Shown: piece by piece, positions 21,438 to 31,783 of the stretch
How positions within the stretch are numbered: position 1 is the stretch's first letter
How the letters are laid out: each line of letters opens with the position of its first letter
From: JBOHBN01 sp050698355
Lineage (GTDB): Bacteria > Actinomycetota > Actinomycetes > Streptosporangiales > WHST01
Assembly: GCA_050698355.1 (NCBI GenBank)
Contig: JBOHBN010000376.1
Coordinates: 1 to 34,893 of the forward strand
Direction of reading: 5' to 3'
Length of the DNA: 34,893 bases
Notes under the pieces: generated by a model
Database searches by the model: none
What the model was told of the DNA's origin: nothing
What the model saw: the letters and a program-made list of their open reading frames with translations, nothing else
Translations under genes and position numbers: made by a program

Positions 21438-21653
21438 GGGCACGAGTTCCGCGGGTCGTACGGATCCGCGCTACCCGGCTACCCCCAGTTGCCGGGATCG
21501 CGTGACAGAATAGGCACTTGTGCGCAGAGCCCGACCGTGGCCTGCCCTTGCCTCGAAGAGGTCTGCCGTGCCCAGGGCGACTGGGCGATCGTCACCCGTG
21601 CGGGGTTCCCCCGCAGGGCGTCCCACGCCGCCGACGAGGAGGAAGTGACCGTT

Positions 21654-23054
<1,401 letters not shown>

Positions 23055-23095
23055 GGGCCGTCACCAGTCTCCGCGCGACCGTCTGGGCTGGCTTC

Positions 23096-23182
23096 GTCGA
23101 TCACGGTAAGTACCCTGGCGCGTACTTCCCTCCACCCTGCCGGTGGTGGGAAGTACGGCTGGGCATACTTACCGTGATCGAC
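23096..23182. repeat. Two-tier inverted repeat after the sigma factor gene
   Basis: The outer arms (23096-23112 and 23166-23182, 17 bases) match perfectly. The inner arms (23121-23136 and 23142-23157, 16 bases) have one mismatch around a five-base loop. It begins 42 bases after the sigma factor stop and faces the convergent zinc-ribbon gene. It is a probable strong terminator, with GTGATC near the outer end as in the other palindromes of this window. Confidence 0.75.
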
Positions 23183-23237
23183 TCTTGCAGTTTATTGGTC
23201 GTTTGACGGGGTCGCTTCGCTCCTGGCGAACACGACG

Positions 23238-23274
23238 AAGCGGCGGATGCTCCCGTTCGGGGCACCCGCCGCTT
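23238..23274. terminator. Hairpin downstream of the zinc-ribbon gene
   Basis: Sixteen-base arms AAGCGGCGG... with two imperfect pairs around a five-base loop. A T-run follows on the plus strand. It starts 20 bases beyond the stop of the minus-strand gene at 23294 and probably terminates it, while also backing up the inverted repeat behind the sigma factor. Confidence 0.55.
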
Positions 23275-23293
23275 TTGACGTCTGCAGGGCCTA

Positions 23294-23488
23294 CTAGTCG
23301 TTGATCTTGGCCGTCTCGTCCTGGATGTCCACCGCTACCTGCCGGAGCGCCTCGTCGTACTGCTTGGCGTGGTGCCCGCAGAAGAGCAGCTCGCCGCCTT
23401 CGAGCAGAATGCGAACGTATGCCTGCGCTCCGCACCGGTCGCAGCGGTCCGCCGCAGTGAGCGATTCTTGGGCGAGGGTACCGTTCAC
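23294..23488 (-). CDS. Small zinc-ribbon-like conserved protein (DUF7455 type)
   Basis: A 64-residue protein typical of actinomycetes. It has a CDRCGAQAYVR cysteine pair and a FCGHHAKQY pair, which could bind one zinc ion, then a helical end ALRQVAVDIQDE. The start taken is GTG 23488, with GGGGGAT upstream, since the conserved part begins there; a longer frame to 23647 has no family resemblance. Function is unknown. It sits between hrdB and the topoisomerase gene, as in related genomes. Confidence 0.85.
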   Translation of the reverse strand: MNGTLAQESLTAADRCDRCGAQAYVRILLEGGELLFCGHHAKQYDEALRQVAVDIQDETAKIND

Positions 23489-23713
23489 CTGATCCCCCAG
23501 TCCTTGTCGGCTTCGCACGTCTTGGCTGTCACATCCATGACAACAGGCTATCCGGCCTGTTCGTTCCCGGTGGGACAAACCGTGTGGGTGATGTGACTGA
23601 TCTGGCACGCGATCGGTTCCTCCTTGGTAAAGGCGGCGAGGCAGCAACGGTTGGTGCTCCGGAGGCGTTACCCTGCGGTTGCCAGAACCGTCGTGAGGAA
23701 GTGGTCAGCGAAC

Positions 23714-25792
23714 GTGAGTGCCTTGCCGCAGGAGTCCGCTCCCGGCTACACGGCGCGGCACCTGTCCGTGCTCGAGGGTCTGGAGGCCGTACGCAAGCGG
23801 CCGGGCATGTACATCGGCTCGACCGATGGCCGCGGGTTGATGCACTGCCTCTGGGAGATCCTGGACAACGGGGTGGACGAGGCCCTGGCCGGTGTCTGCA
23901 CGCAGATCGACGTGTTGCTGCGCGCCGACCACTCCATCGAGGTGCGCGACAACGGGCGTGGCATCCCGGTCGACATCGAACCACGGACGAAGCTCCCGGG
24001 CGTGGAGCTGGTGTTCACCCGGTTGCACGCCGGCGGCAAGTTCGGCGGCGGGTCGTACACCGCGACCGGCGGGCTGCACGGCGTGGGGGCCTCGGTGGTC
24101 AACGCGCTGGCCTCCCGGCTGGATGTCGAGGTCGATCGCGACGGCAAGACCCAGGCGTTGAGCTTCCGTTACGGGGTGCCGGGCGTGTTCGACGGTCCCG
24201 GGCCGGACGCGGGCTTCGCGCCGAAGTCGGGGCTGCGCGCGGCCGGCAAGGTCACGCGCAAGACGACGGGCACCCGGGTGCGGTGGTGGCTGGACAGGCA
24301 GGTGTTCACCGCGGACGCCGAGGTCGCCGTCGGCGAGCTCTCCAACCGGCTGCGGCAGACCTCGTACATGGTGCCCGGGCTCACCCTCAACCTGCGTGAC
24401 GAGCGCGGTGAGGAGTCGGCCTGCGAGTCGTACCGGCACGACGGCGGCATCGCCGAGTACTGCGAGTACCTCGCCACCGACGAGCGCGTCTGCGACACCC
24501 TGCGGCTGACCGGTTCCGGCCACTTCACCGAGACGGTGCCGGTGCTCGACGGCGACGGGCACATGGCCCCGCAGGACCTCGAGCGCGAGGTCACCGTCGA
24601 CGCGGCACTGCGCTGGGGCACCGGGTACGACAGCTGCGTGCGCTCGTTCGTCAACATCGTGGCGACGCCGAAGGGCGGCACGCACGTGCAGGGCTTCGAG
24701 CGTGCGCTGACCAAGACGGTCAACGAGCAGCTGCGTACGGCGAAGGTGTTGAAGTCGTCCGACGCCGCCGTGCTCAAGGAGGACATGGTCGAGGGCCTCA
24801 CCGCCGTGGTGACCGTGCGGCTTCCCGAGCCGCAGTTCGAGGGCCAGACCAAGGAGGTGCTCGGCACGCCGGCCGCGTCGCGGATCGTGGCCGCGGTCAT
24901 CGGCAAGGAGCTGCGGCAGGCGTTCACCGCGCCGAAACGCGGCCAGAAGGCCCAGCTCAAGGCGGTGCTCGACAAGGTCGCGAACGCCGCGCGCACACGG
25001 GTCGCCGCCCGGGTGCACCGGGAGAACCAGCGGCGCAAGAACGCTCTGGAGAGTTCCGCGCTCCCCGCGAAGCTGGTCGACTGCCGGTCGACGGATGTCG
25101 ACTCCACCGAGCTGTTCATCGTCGAGGGCGACTCGGCGCTGGGCACTGCGAAGCTCGCGCGCAATTCCGAGTTCCAGGCGCTGCTGCCCATCCGCGGCAA
25201 GATCCTGAACGTCCAGAAGGCCAGCGTCTCCGATATGCTGAAGAACGCCGAGTGCGCCGCGATCATCCAGGTGCTCGGCGCGGGCTCGGGGCGCACCTTC
25301 GACCTCGAGGCCGCGCGGTACGGCCGGGTCATCATGATGAGCGACGCCGATGTCGACGGGTCGCACATCCGCACGCTGCTGCTCACGCTCTTCCACCGCT
25401 ACATGCGCCCGCTGGTCGAGGCCGGCCGCGTCTTCGCGGCCGTCCCGCCGCTGCACCGGATCGAGTTGACCAACCCGAAGAAGGGCGAGGACCGGTACAG
25501 CTACACGTACTCCGACGCGGAGCTGCAGCGCAAGCTCGCCGAGCTGGCGAAGAAGAACCGCCGCTGGAAGGAGCCGGTGCAGCGCTACAAGGGCCTCGGC
25601 GAGATGGATGCCGGGCAGCTGGCGGAAACCACGATGGACCCGCGGCACCGGCTGCTACGCCGCGTACAGATGGAAGACATCGACGCGGCCGAGCAGGTCT
25701 TCAACCTGCTCATGGGCGGCGAGGTCGCGCCGCGCCGGGAATTCATCGTGGCCGGGGCGTACGACCTCGACCGCGCCCGCATCGACGTATAG
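23714..25792 (+). CDS. parE: Type IIA topoisomerase subunit B (ParE/GyrB-like)
   Basis: A 692-residue ATPase subunit of a type II topoisomerase. GHKL ATP-site motifs are visible: EILDNGVDEA (catalytic region), VRDNGRGIPVD and the GGLHGVGASVVNAL loop. The transducer region contains SFVNIVATPKGGTHVQGF. The TOPRIM domain has EGDSALG with the metal Glu, PIRGKILNV and the DADVDGSHIRTLLL motif. The C terminus has QRYKGLGEMDAGQL. The gene next to hrdB in actinomycetes is usually annotated parE, but no parC is in the window, so a second GyrB is also possible. GTG 23714 matches the usual N terminus; its ribosome binding site is weak (GAGGAAG lies too far upstream). Confidence 0.93.
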   Translation: MSALPQESAPGYTARHLSVLEGLEAVRKRPGMYIGSTDGRGLMHCLWEILDNGVDEALAGVCTQIDVLLRADHSIEVRDNGRGIPVDIEPRTKLPGVELVFTRLHAGGKFGGGSYTATGGLHGVGASVVNALASRLDVEVDRDGKTQALSFRYGVPGVFDGPGPDAGFAPKSGLRAAGKVTRKTTGTRVRWWLDRQVFTADAEVAVGELSNRLRQTSYMVPGLTLNLRDERGEESACESYRHDGGIAEYCEYLATDERVCDTLRLTGSGHFTETVPVLDGDGHMAPQDLEREVTVDAALRWGTGYDSCVRSFVNIVATPKGGTHVQGFERALTKTVNEQLRTAKVLKSSDAAVLKEDMVEGLTAVVTVRLPEPQFEGQTKEVLGTPAASRIVAAVIGKELRQAFTAPKRGQKAQLKAVLDKVANAARTRVAARVHRENQRRKNALESSALPAKLVDCRSTDVDSTELFIVEGDSALGTAKLARNSEFQALLPIRGKILNVQKASVSDMLKNAECAAIIQVLGAGSGRTFDLEAARYGRVIMMSDADVDGSHIRTLLLTLFHRYMRPLVEAGRVFAAVPPLHRIELTNPKKGEDRYSYTYSDAELQRKLAELAKKNRRWKEPVQRYKGLGEMDAGQLAETTMDPRHRLLRRVQMEDIDAAEQVFNLLMGGEVAPRREFIVAGAYDLDRARIDV

Positions 25793-25941
25793 CTCCAGGC
25801 TATCCGGCGAGTCCCAGATGACCACCGGGGCCCCTTCTGGGGAAGGCAAGCACTGTTGGATGCGTAGTCGGGGTTCTCGGGGTCTGCAGGCATCGAGAAG
25901 GCGGGGTAACCCCACATAACGTGGTCATTTGGAAAAGGGCT

Positions 25942-25975
25942 GTCCAGGCATCGGTTCCTGGACTACCCCTAGGAT
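25942..25975 (+). promoter_or_regulatory. Possible operator and -10 box of the LOG gene
   Basis: Inverted repeat GTCCAGG (25942-25948) / CCTGGAC (25957-25963), followed by TAGGAT at 25970-25975, seven bases before the GTG at 25982. That spacing would put the transcript start at the start codon, a leaderless message. No Shine-Dalgarno sequence is present, in agreement. Confidence 0.35.
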
Positions 25976-25981
25976 TGGCCG

Positions 25982-26554
25982 GTGCGAATCTGCGTCTTCT
26001 GTGGCTCGTCTGCCGGCCGCCTCGACACCTACATCGAGCACGCGCGCGTGCTGGGGCGCTTGCTCGGCAAGCGCGGCATCGGCCTGGTGTACGGCGGTGC
26101 GAGTGTCGGTACGATGGGGGAGCTGGCCGATGCAGCGCTCGACGCGGGCGCCGAGGTCGTCGGCGTGATCCCGCAGCACCTGGTCGACCGGGAAATCGCC
26201 CACCCGGGCTTGTCGGAGCTGCACGTCGTCGCCGACATGCACCAGCGCAAGGCGCGGATGGCGGCGCTGTGCGACGGGTTCCTCGCGCTGCCCGGCGGGG
26301 CGGGCACGCTGGAGGAGCTGTTCGAGGTGTGGACCTGGGCGCAGCTCGGGCTGCACGAGAAGCCGGTCGGGTTGCTCGACGTCGCCGGCTACTACCGGCC
26401 GTTGCGGGCCATGGCTGACCACATGGTGGCCGAAGGGTTTCTACGCCCGCAGTACCGGGACATGGTGCTCTTCGACTCCGACCCGGAACGGCTGCTCGAC
26501 CGCTTCGGCACGTACCAGCCGCCGCAGCCGCGCTGGTCCGGACGTACGAGCTAG
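25982..26554 (+). CDS. LOG-family protein (TIGR00730-type, cytokinin phosphoribohydrolase-like)
   Basis: A 190-residue Rossmann-fold protein with FCGSS at the start, YGGASVGTMGELADAAL, and the LOG signature PGGAGTLEELFEVWTWAQLG. LOG enzymes cleave nucleoside 5'-monophosphates to base and ribose phosphate; plant and some actinomycete members release cytokinins. The Glu of the EELFE motif and the upstream Arg are intact. GTG 25982 has no ribosome binding site and may be leaderless. Its TAG stop shares the palindrome CTAG (26551-26554) with the stop of the convergent permease. Confidence 0.9.
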   Translation: MRICVFCGSSAGRLDTYIEHARVLGRLLGKRGIGLVYGGASVGTMGELADAALDAGAEVVGVIPQHLVDREIAHPGLSELHVVADMHQRKARMAALCDGFLALPGGAGTLEELFEVWTWAQLGLHEKPVGLLDVAGYYRPLRAMADHMVAEGFLRPQYRDMVLFDSDPERLLDRFGTYQPPQPRWSGRTS

Positions 26555-27762
26555 CGGCCGCGGGGCTGGCCGCGGCGGGAGAGCGAGTCGAGCAGGACGG
26601 CGACGACCAGCACCGCGCCGGTCACCATGAACTTCACCGCCGTGCTCACGCTGAGCAGGTCCAGGCCGTTGCTGATCGACCCGATGACGAGGATGCCCAG
26701 CAACGCGGACCAGACGCTGCCCCGGCCTCCGAACAGGCTGACCCCGCCGATCACCGCCGCGGCGATGGCGTTGAGCAGGGTGTCGCCCGACCCGCTCGAC
26801 TGGGTAACCGCGGTCAGCCTACTGGCCGCGAGGACGCCGCCGACCGCCGCGAGCGTCGAGCAGATCGTGAACGCGCCGATCCGCACGGCGTCGACCCGGA
26901 TCCCGGCGCGCCGCGCAGCCTCGATGTTGCCGCCGACCGCGAGTAGGTGCCGGCCGTACGTGGTGCGCCTGATGACGAACGCGCAGATGACGATAATGAC
27001 CAGGTAGAAGAGCATCACCATCGGTACGCCGCGGTCGGTGTTCAGCACGTAGACCGCTGCACCGAGCACGACAGCGACGGCGATGACCTGCAAGACAGGC
27101 ACGGCGAGGGACACGGTGGGCAGGCCGGCGCGCGTCCGCGACTGCCGCCGCATGAACTGCACGGCCGCGAACCCGACCACGCACAGGGCGGCGAGCCCCC
27201 AACCGTACGCGGGGACGAAGAACCGGCTGGTGAGTGTGGTGACCAGGCCGCTCGGCAGGTTGATCGAGCCGCCCTGGCCGAGCACGTACAGCTGCAGGCC
27301 CTGCCAGCCGATCAACCCCGCAAGTGTCACCACGAACGCGGGCATGCGCAGCTTGGTGAACAGCGTGCCGTGCACCGCGCCCATCGCCACGCCGGTCAGT
27401 ACGGCGAACAGGATCGCCAGCCCGTCGCTCAGCCCGGCCCTGGTGATCGACACGGCGAGGATCGCCGACGTCGCGCCGCTGACCGAGCCGAGCGAGAGGT
27501 CGATCTCGCCGAGCAGGAGGACGAAGACCACGCCGACGGCGATGGTTCCCGTCGCCGCGATCTGCAGCATCAGGTTGGTGATGTTCTGCGGTGACAGGAA
27601 CCGGTCGTTGAGGATCGTGAAGACCACCCAGGTGATGAGCAGGCCCACGATGACCGGAAGCGGACCGAGGTCGCCGCGGACGATGCGCCTGCGCGCCCGC
27701 TCCACGTACCCGGGTGGTGCCGCCACCGGCGGCGCGACCTGCGGTTCCTGCTGGAGCGTCAT
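26551..27762 (-). CDS. Sugar ABC transporter permease (XylH/RbsC type)
   Basis: A 403-residue membrane protein with about ten hydrophobic segments, of the BPD_transp_2 permease family. Family marks are GEIDLSLGSVSG near residue 95, GRGSVWSALLGILVIGSISNGLDLL near the end, read here in short pieces, and the EAA-like loop TTYGRHLLAVGGNIEAARRAGI. The long inserted stretch around residues 200-240 is typical of XylH-like permeases. ATG 27762 overlaps the stop of the ATPase gene by four bases. It forms the channel of a pentose or hexose importer. Confidence 0.9.
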   Translation of the reverse strand: MTLQQEPQVAPPVAAPPGYVERARRRIVRGDLGPLPVIVGLLITWVVFTILNDRFLSPQNITNLMLQIAATGTIAVGVVFVLLLGEIDLSLGSVSGATSAILAVSITRAGLSDGLAILFAVLTGVAMGAVHGTLFTKLRMPAFVVTLAGLIGWQGLQLYVLGQGGSINLPSGLVTTLTSRFFVPAYGWGLAALCVVGFAAVQFMRRQSRTRAGLPTVSLAVPVLQVIAVAVVLGAAVYVLNTDRGVPMVMLFYLVIIVICAFVIRRTTYGRHLLAVGGNIEAARRAGIRVDAVRIGAFTICSTLAAVGGVLAASRLTAVTQSSGSGDTLLNAIAAAVIGGVSLFGGRGSVWSALLGILVIGSISNGLDLLSVSTAVKFMVTGAVLVVAVLLDSLSRRGQPRGR

Positions 27763-28550
27763 TGGATGTTCTCCTCCGGGTGCGCGGCCTCGGCCTCGGC
27801 GAGCGCCTGGCCGAACCGTTCCTGGGTCGCTCCTGTAATGGCCGCGACCACGTCCTCGTCGCGCGCCTCGGCCGTACGGAACGACCCGCCGTTGCGGCCG
27901 AGCCGGAGGACCTCGATGCGGTCCGACACGGCGAACACGTCCGCGAGGTTGTGGCTGACGAGCACGATGCCGTGGCCCTGCTCGCGCAGCCGGCGCACGA
28001 GCTGGAGCACCTGCGCGGTCTGCGCTACGCCGAGCGCGGCGGTCGGCTCGTCCAGCAAGACCACCCGGGGCCTGCCGAGCAGCGACCGTGCGATCGCCAC
28101 CGACTGGCGCTGTCCACCGGACAGTGATGCGACCTTGGTGCGTACGGAGGGGATCCGCACGGACAGTTCGGCGAGCAACCCGTGCGCTCGCTTCTCCATC
28201 GCTATCTCGTCGATCCGGCCGGCACGAAGCGGTTCCTGACCGAGGAACAGGTTCGCGACGACGTCCAGGTTGTCGCACAGCGCGAGGTCCTGGTACACGG
28301 TCGCGATGCCGAGCGCGCCCGCCTGCTGCGGGCTGGCGATGTGCACCTGCTCGCCGGCCAGGTACACCTGGCCGCCATCCGGCTGCTGCACCCCGGCGAT
28401 CGTCTTCACAAGGGTCGACTTGCCGGCACCGTTGTCGCCGACGAGGGCGACGACCTCTCCGGCGTCGACGCTGAGGTCGACGCCGGAGAGCGCCTCGACG
28501 GCACCGAACCGCTTGCCGATACCGGCAAGATGCAGGACGGGCTGGTCCAT
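27759..28550 (-). CDS. Sugar ABC transporter ATP-binding protein
   Basis: A 263-residue ATPase with Walker A GDNGAGKST (38-46), Q-loop VYQDLALCDNL, signature LSGGQRQ, Walker B VVLLDEPTAALG and the switch His in LVSHNLADVF. It has one nucleotide-binding domain instead of the tandem pair of XylG/RbsA, like FrcA-type proteins, so it should act as a homodimer. It starts at ATG 28550 with GAAGG upstream, 15 bases after the binding-protein gene. Confidence 0.92.
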   Translation of the reverse strand: MDQPVLHLAGIGKRFGAVEALSGVDLSVDAGEVVALVGDNGAGKSTLVKTIAGVQQPDGGQVYLAGEQVHIASPQQAGALGIATVYQDLALCDNLDVVANLFLGQEPLRAGRIDEIAMEKRAHGLLAELSVRIPSVRTKVASLSGGQRQSVAIARSLLGRPRVVLLDEPTAALGVAQTAQVLQLVRRLREQGHGIVLVSHNLADVFAVSDRIEVLRLGRNGGSFRTAEARDEDVVAAITGATQERFGQALAEAEAAHPEENIQ

Positions 28551-28565
28551 GCTCTGCCCTTCTTC

Positions 28566-29690
28566 TTACGAGGCGCTGATGCCGGCCTTCTTGCAGTCGT
28601 CGGCGTACTGGCCCTTGCACAGCACCTTCGGCTCGATCCAGTTGTCCTTGATGACCGTGCTCTTCAGGTTGTCGACCGTCACCGGCTCGACATCGAGGAA
28701 CGTCGAGGGGATCTTGCCGCCGCCGTTGTCGGTGACGCCCTCCTTGGTCGGCGTCTTCTTCTGCAGCAGCTGGTAGGCGATCTTCGCGGCCTGTTCGGCC
28801 TCGTTCTTGATCGGCTTGTAGATCGTCATGTACTGCTCACCCGCGACGATGCGCTGCAGGCCCGCGTCCTCAGCGTCCTGGCCGGTCACCGGTACGCGCG
28901 ACAGGTCCATGCCCGCCTTCTTCATCGCGGCGATCGCGCCACCCGCGGTGCCGTCGTTGGCGCAGTAGACACCGACGATGTTCTTCTTACCGAGGGCGGT
29001 GATGGCCTGGTCCATCTCCCGCTGCGCGTTGTCGGGGCTCCACTCGGGTGTGTCGTACTCCTTGCCGATCTTGACCTTGCCGTCGAGCACGGAGTGCATG
29101 CCCTGCTTGAAGAGCTTGGCGTTGTTGTCGGTCGGTGAGCCGTTGATGACGACGACCTTGCCCTTGTGCGTAGTGCCGAGTTCGTTCAGCCGCCCCAGCA
29201 GCGACTTGGCCTGCTCCTTGCCCACCTTGACGTTGTCGAACGAGATGTACCAGTCCGGCTTGGAGTTGAGGATCAACCGCTCGTACGAGAGCACCGGCAC
29301 GTTGCTGGCCTTGGCCTTTTTGACGATCCGTGCCGCGGCCTTGCTGTCGACCGGGTCGATCGCGAGCACGTCGGCGCCGTTGGTCAACGCGGCGTCCGCC
29401 TGCTGCTGTTGCAGGGTCGCGTCCTGGGTGGCGTTCTTGTAGTCGACCTTGCAGTCGGGGCACAGTTCCTTGACCTTCTTGGTGAAGTACGGCCGGTCGG
29501 CCGCCTCGTACCTCGCGGTCTTGTTCTCCGGCAGGAGCAGGGCGATCGTGCCGGAGTCCTTGGCCTGCCGTTCCTTGGTCTTGCCGGCCTCGGTGCCGCT
29601 CTGCGTCGCGCCGCAGGCGCTCAACGCGACCGCACAGCCGGCCGCGAGGGCGGCAGCCAGTACCTTGCCGCGTGCCTTCGGTATAGCCAT
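28566..29690 (-). CDS. Sugar-binding lipoprotein (XylF/ChvE-like)
   Basis: A 374-residue periplasmic-binding-protein-type lipoprotein. The signal peptide ends in the lipobox LSAC (Cys at 26), so it is anchored outside the membrane. The mature part is a type I sugar-binding fold similar to XylF and ChvE: NGADVLAIDPVDS, VPVLSYERLIL and DWYISFDNVKVGKEQA correspond to the XylF pattern around its xylose site. Xylose or a related monosaccharide is the best guess. ATG 29690 is preceded by AAGGA. It is the second gene of the operon after the LacI regulator. Confidence 0.88.
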   Translation of the reverse strand: MAIPKARGKVLAAALAAGCAVALSACGATQSGTEAGKTKERQAKDSGTIALLLPENKTARYEAADRPYFTKKVKELCPDCKVDYKNATQDATLQQQQADAALTNGADVLAIDPVDSKAAARIVKKAKASNVPVLSYERLILNSKPDWYISFDNVKVGKEQAKSLLGRLNELGTTHKGKVVVINGSPTDNNAKLFKQGMHSVLDGKVKIGKEYDTPEWSPDNAQREMDQAITALGKKNIVGVYCANDGTAGGAIAAMKKAGMDLSRVPVTGQDAEDAGLQRIVAGEQYMTIYKPIKNEAEQAAKIAYQLLQKKTPTKEGVTDNGGGKIPSTFLDVEPVTVDNLKSTVIKDNWIEPKVLCKGQYADDCKKAGISAS

Positions 29691-29747
29691 GGTTCCTTCC
29701 CTTCGGTCCCCGTCACGGGGTGGTGTGTGGTTGTGCTTCGGGTCGTC

Positions 29748-30788
29748 TCACCCCGTCCAGGGCGGTAGCTCACCGGAGCCGCGCGGTATGAGCCTGGTCG
29801 GCAGGACCAACCGCCGCGGGGGCCTTCGGGCGTCGTCGATGCGGGCGAACAGCGCCGTCGCCGCCTCCTGCCCGACCCGGTGCGGATCCTGCGCGACGAC
29901 CGTCACCGCAGGCTGGAGCAGGTCGGCAAGCTCGAAATCGTCGAACCCGACCATCGCGAGGTCCCGGTGGTCGAGGCTCGCCAGGACGCGCAGCATCAGC
30001 ATGCTTATCCGGTTGTTGCCGGTGATGACGGCCGTGACCGGTGCCTCGGCGTCGAGCCAGTGGCGCAACCGCTCGACGAGGGCGAAGTGCTCCTGGGGCC
30101 CCATGGCGACCAGGCCGCGAACCGACAGCCGTCGCGCCGCCATCGCCTTGCGGAATCCGTCTCGCCGCTCACGCGCCGTCCAGACCTCGGGGTCGTCGCC
30201 GATGAAAGCGATTCGGGTGTGGCCGTGGCTGACCAGGTGGGCGACGGCGGCGCGGATCCCTCCGGCGTTGTCGACGATGACCTCGTCGCCCGTGCAGCCG
30301 GTCGCCGGTCGGTCGGCGAACACCACCGGCGTTCCACTGTCCACGTCGGGCTGCAGCCAGCTGTAGTCGTCGCAGGCCGGTACGATGACCAGGCCGTCCA
30401 CCTGGCGAGCGCAGAACGCCGTGGCGATCTGCTTGGCGCGTACGGGATCGGACTCGCCGGACCCGGTGAGCAGCAGGTGTCCGCGGAGCCTGGCTGTCTG
30501 CTCGACGGCGGCGGCGATGCTCGAGTAGAACGGGTCCGCGAGGTCCTCGACCATCAGCCCGATGCTGGCGGTGGCGGCGCCCCGGCGCAGCAGGCTGGCA
30601 CCGTCGTTGCGCCGGTAGTGCAGCAGACAGATCGCCTCGCGCACCCGCACGAGCGTGTCGTGGTGTACGCCAGGCTCGTCGTTGACGACCCGCGAGACGG
30701 TCTTGACCGACACGTCGGCGGCGCGCGCCACGTCCGCCATCGTGGCACGCCCGTGGCTCGTTGGCCGACCGTCCGACAACGTTGTCAT
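29748..30788 (-). CDS. LacI-family transcriptional repressor
   Basis: A 346-residue LacI/GalR regulator. The helix-turn-helix spans 17-36 (MADVARAADVSVKTVSRVVN), followed by the hinge and a type I periplasmic-binding-like ligand domain (IGLMVEDLADPFYSSI, DGLVIVPA, VIVDNAGG, MVGFDDFELADLL). ATG 30788 is preferred to the internal ATG at 30740 because the family usually has residues before the MADVA segment; no good ribosome binding site helps the choice. It is the first gene of the sugar transporter operon, 57 bases ahead of the binding protein, and should be the sugar-responsive repressor. A 12-bp palindrome covers its first codons. Confidence 0.92.
   Translation of the reverse strand: MTTLSDGRPTSHGRATMADVARAADVSVKTVSRVVNDEPGVHHDTLVRVREAICLLHYRRNDGASLLRRGAATASIGLMVEDLADPFYSSIAAAVEQTARLRGHLLLTGSGESDPVRAKQIATAFCARQVDGLVIVPACDDYSWLQPDVDSGTPVVFADRPATGCTGDEVIVDNAGGIRAAVAHLVSHGHTRIAFIGDDPEVWTARERRDGFRKAMAARRLSVRGLVAMGPQEHFALVERLRHWLDAEAPVTAVITGNNRISMLMLRVLASLDHRDLAMVGFDDFELADLLQPAVTVVAQDPHRVGQEAATALFARIDDARRPPRRLVLPTRLIPRGSGELPPWTG
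30775..30786. promoter_or_regulatory. Candidate LacI-family operator GACAACGTTGTC
   Basis: A perfect 12-bp palindrome centred on CG, the form bound by LacI-family repressors (similar to TGACAACGTTGTCA). It overlaps codons 1-5 of the LacI gene if ATG 30788 is the start, consistent with autorepression of the whole regulator-transporter operon. Confidence 0.45.
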
Positions 30789-31221
30789 CAAAGCAGGACT
30801 CTGGACCTGCCAGGCCCCGCTGTCAAGAGCCCGCTCAGATGATCGGGGGTCGTCCCATCGCGTACTTCACGTGATGGACCGGTACTTCCCACGTGCTGTA
30901 ACCCGTGTGAAGTCCCGGTTGATCACGTTAACCACTCTGGGCCCACAGCGGGCCATCCCACCCAGGTGAAAGAGCACGGCCGGCGCGGACTCCGGTCTGT
31001 TACCGCCCCGGTAGCTGACCGGGCTGGCGGGAAAGCGTGAGGAAGGTGACCGGAGTCTGGCTCGGCTGCCGGAGACTGCGGTCGCCGTGCCGAGTGGTCA
31101 AATGGTGACACGTTGCGGGTCGCCGGAAACCTGTCGCGACTCGATGTGCAGGCAGCCAACGACCAGGTTGGATCGGCTGCCGACCTGTGCTCATCAGTGC
31201 CAAGAGACCCCAGCGTCCTCC
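30789..31221. other. Gene-free stretch with a nested inverted repeat
   Basis: No convincing gene. The left part (30841-30930) holds a nested inverted repeat: TGATC...ACTTCAC pairs with GTGTGAAGT...TGATCA, with the inner words GTACTTCAC and GTACTTCCC also seen in the repeat at 23096. It must also contain the LacI operon promoter. The right part (30970-31221) shows nothing recognisable and may be decayed mobile DNA. Confidence 0.4.
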
Positions 31222-31356
31222 GCCTAGAGTTCGTTGTAGAAATCTGTCGAGGGGGGCGAGGGTCCGCTCGGTGGTCTAGGTCCACACGAACGGCTTCGGG
31301 TCGTCGTTCCAGGCCCTGACCCAGGAGCAAATGTCTGTTTCGAGGGCGTGCACACT
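31222..31356 (-). pseudogene. IS630-family transposase remnant (C terminus)
   Basis: The minus strand encodes SVHALETDICSWVRAWNDDP, then KPFVWT, a TAG at 31276-31278, and on in the same frame TTERTLAPLDRFLQRTLGG. This is the conserved C terminus of IS630-type transposases (AAWNxDPKPFVWTKTA), with the Lys codon turned into a stop. Only about 45 residues remain. Confidence 0.75.
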
Positions 31357-31600
31357 GCGGTGGTCGCCGCGGCGCCGGCCGGCACCCACACCCTCACCGA
31401 CCTCGGCTACACAGGAGTCGACGGCCTCGACCTCGCCCCGATCCGTACCCCCCGGCGGCGAACTCCACCTCACCCAGACCGACTTCAACACACAGCTATC
31501 GACAATCCGCGCCGCCGTCGAACACGCCATTACGCATCTGAAGGCCTGGCGCATGCTCAGCCAAGGAGGCGGCCCTACCAGCCACACCTATACTAATAGA
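31348..31600 (+). pseudogene. IS5-type DDE transposase remnant, frameshifted
   Basis: One frame (from 31348) gives GTHTLTDLGYTGVDGLDLA, and the next frame (from about 31450) gives DFNTQLSTIRAAVEHAITHL then KAWRMLSQGG. Together they match the C-terminal third of DDE_Tnp_4/IS5-group transposases (DKGYxG ... NxxxxxxRxxxEHxxxxLKxWRxL). A frameshift separates the two pieces and the rest is missing. It abuts the oppositely oriented IS630 remnant. Confidence 0.65.
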
Positions 31601-31783
31601 CCAGCAGGCTCAAAAGCTGTCACCGGGCTATCCTTCTTCAGCACTTATGAATAACCTCCCAGCGATCTCCGCCGCGCCGAAACCGTCCTGCCAGGCCGAC
31701 ACCATTTGCGCTTGCGTCGACGTCGAAGCGTCGTTTCCCACACGGATTCCAGTTCGGTGCGCAGTCCCTGCGTAGGGACCGGG

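Noticed and set aside
23705..25648. A 647-residue minus-strand open frame across the ParE-like gene
   Set aside because: It mirrors the topoisomerase codons, is of low complexity and shows no domain; the plus strand has every type IIA motif.
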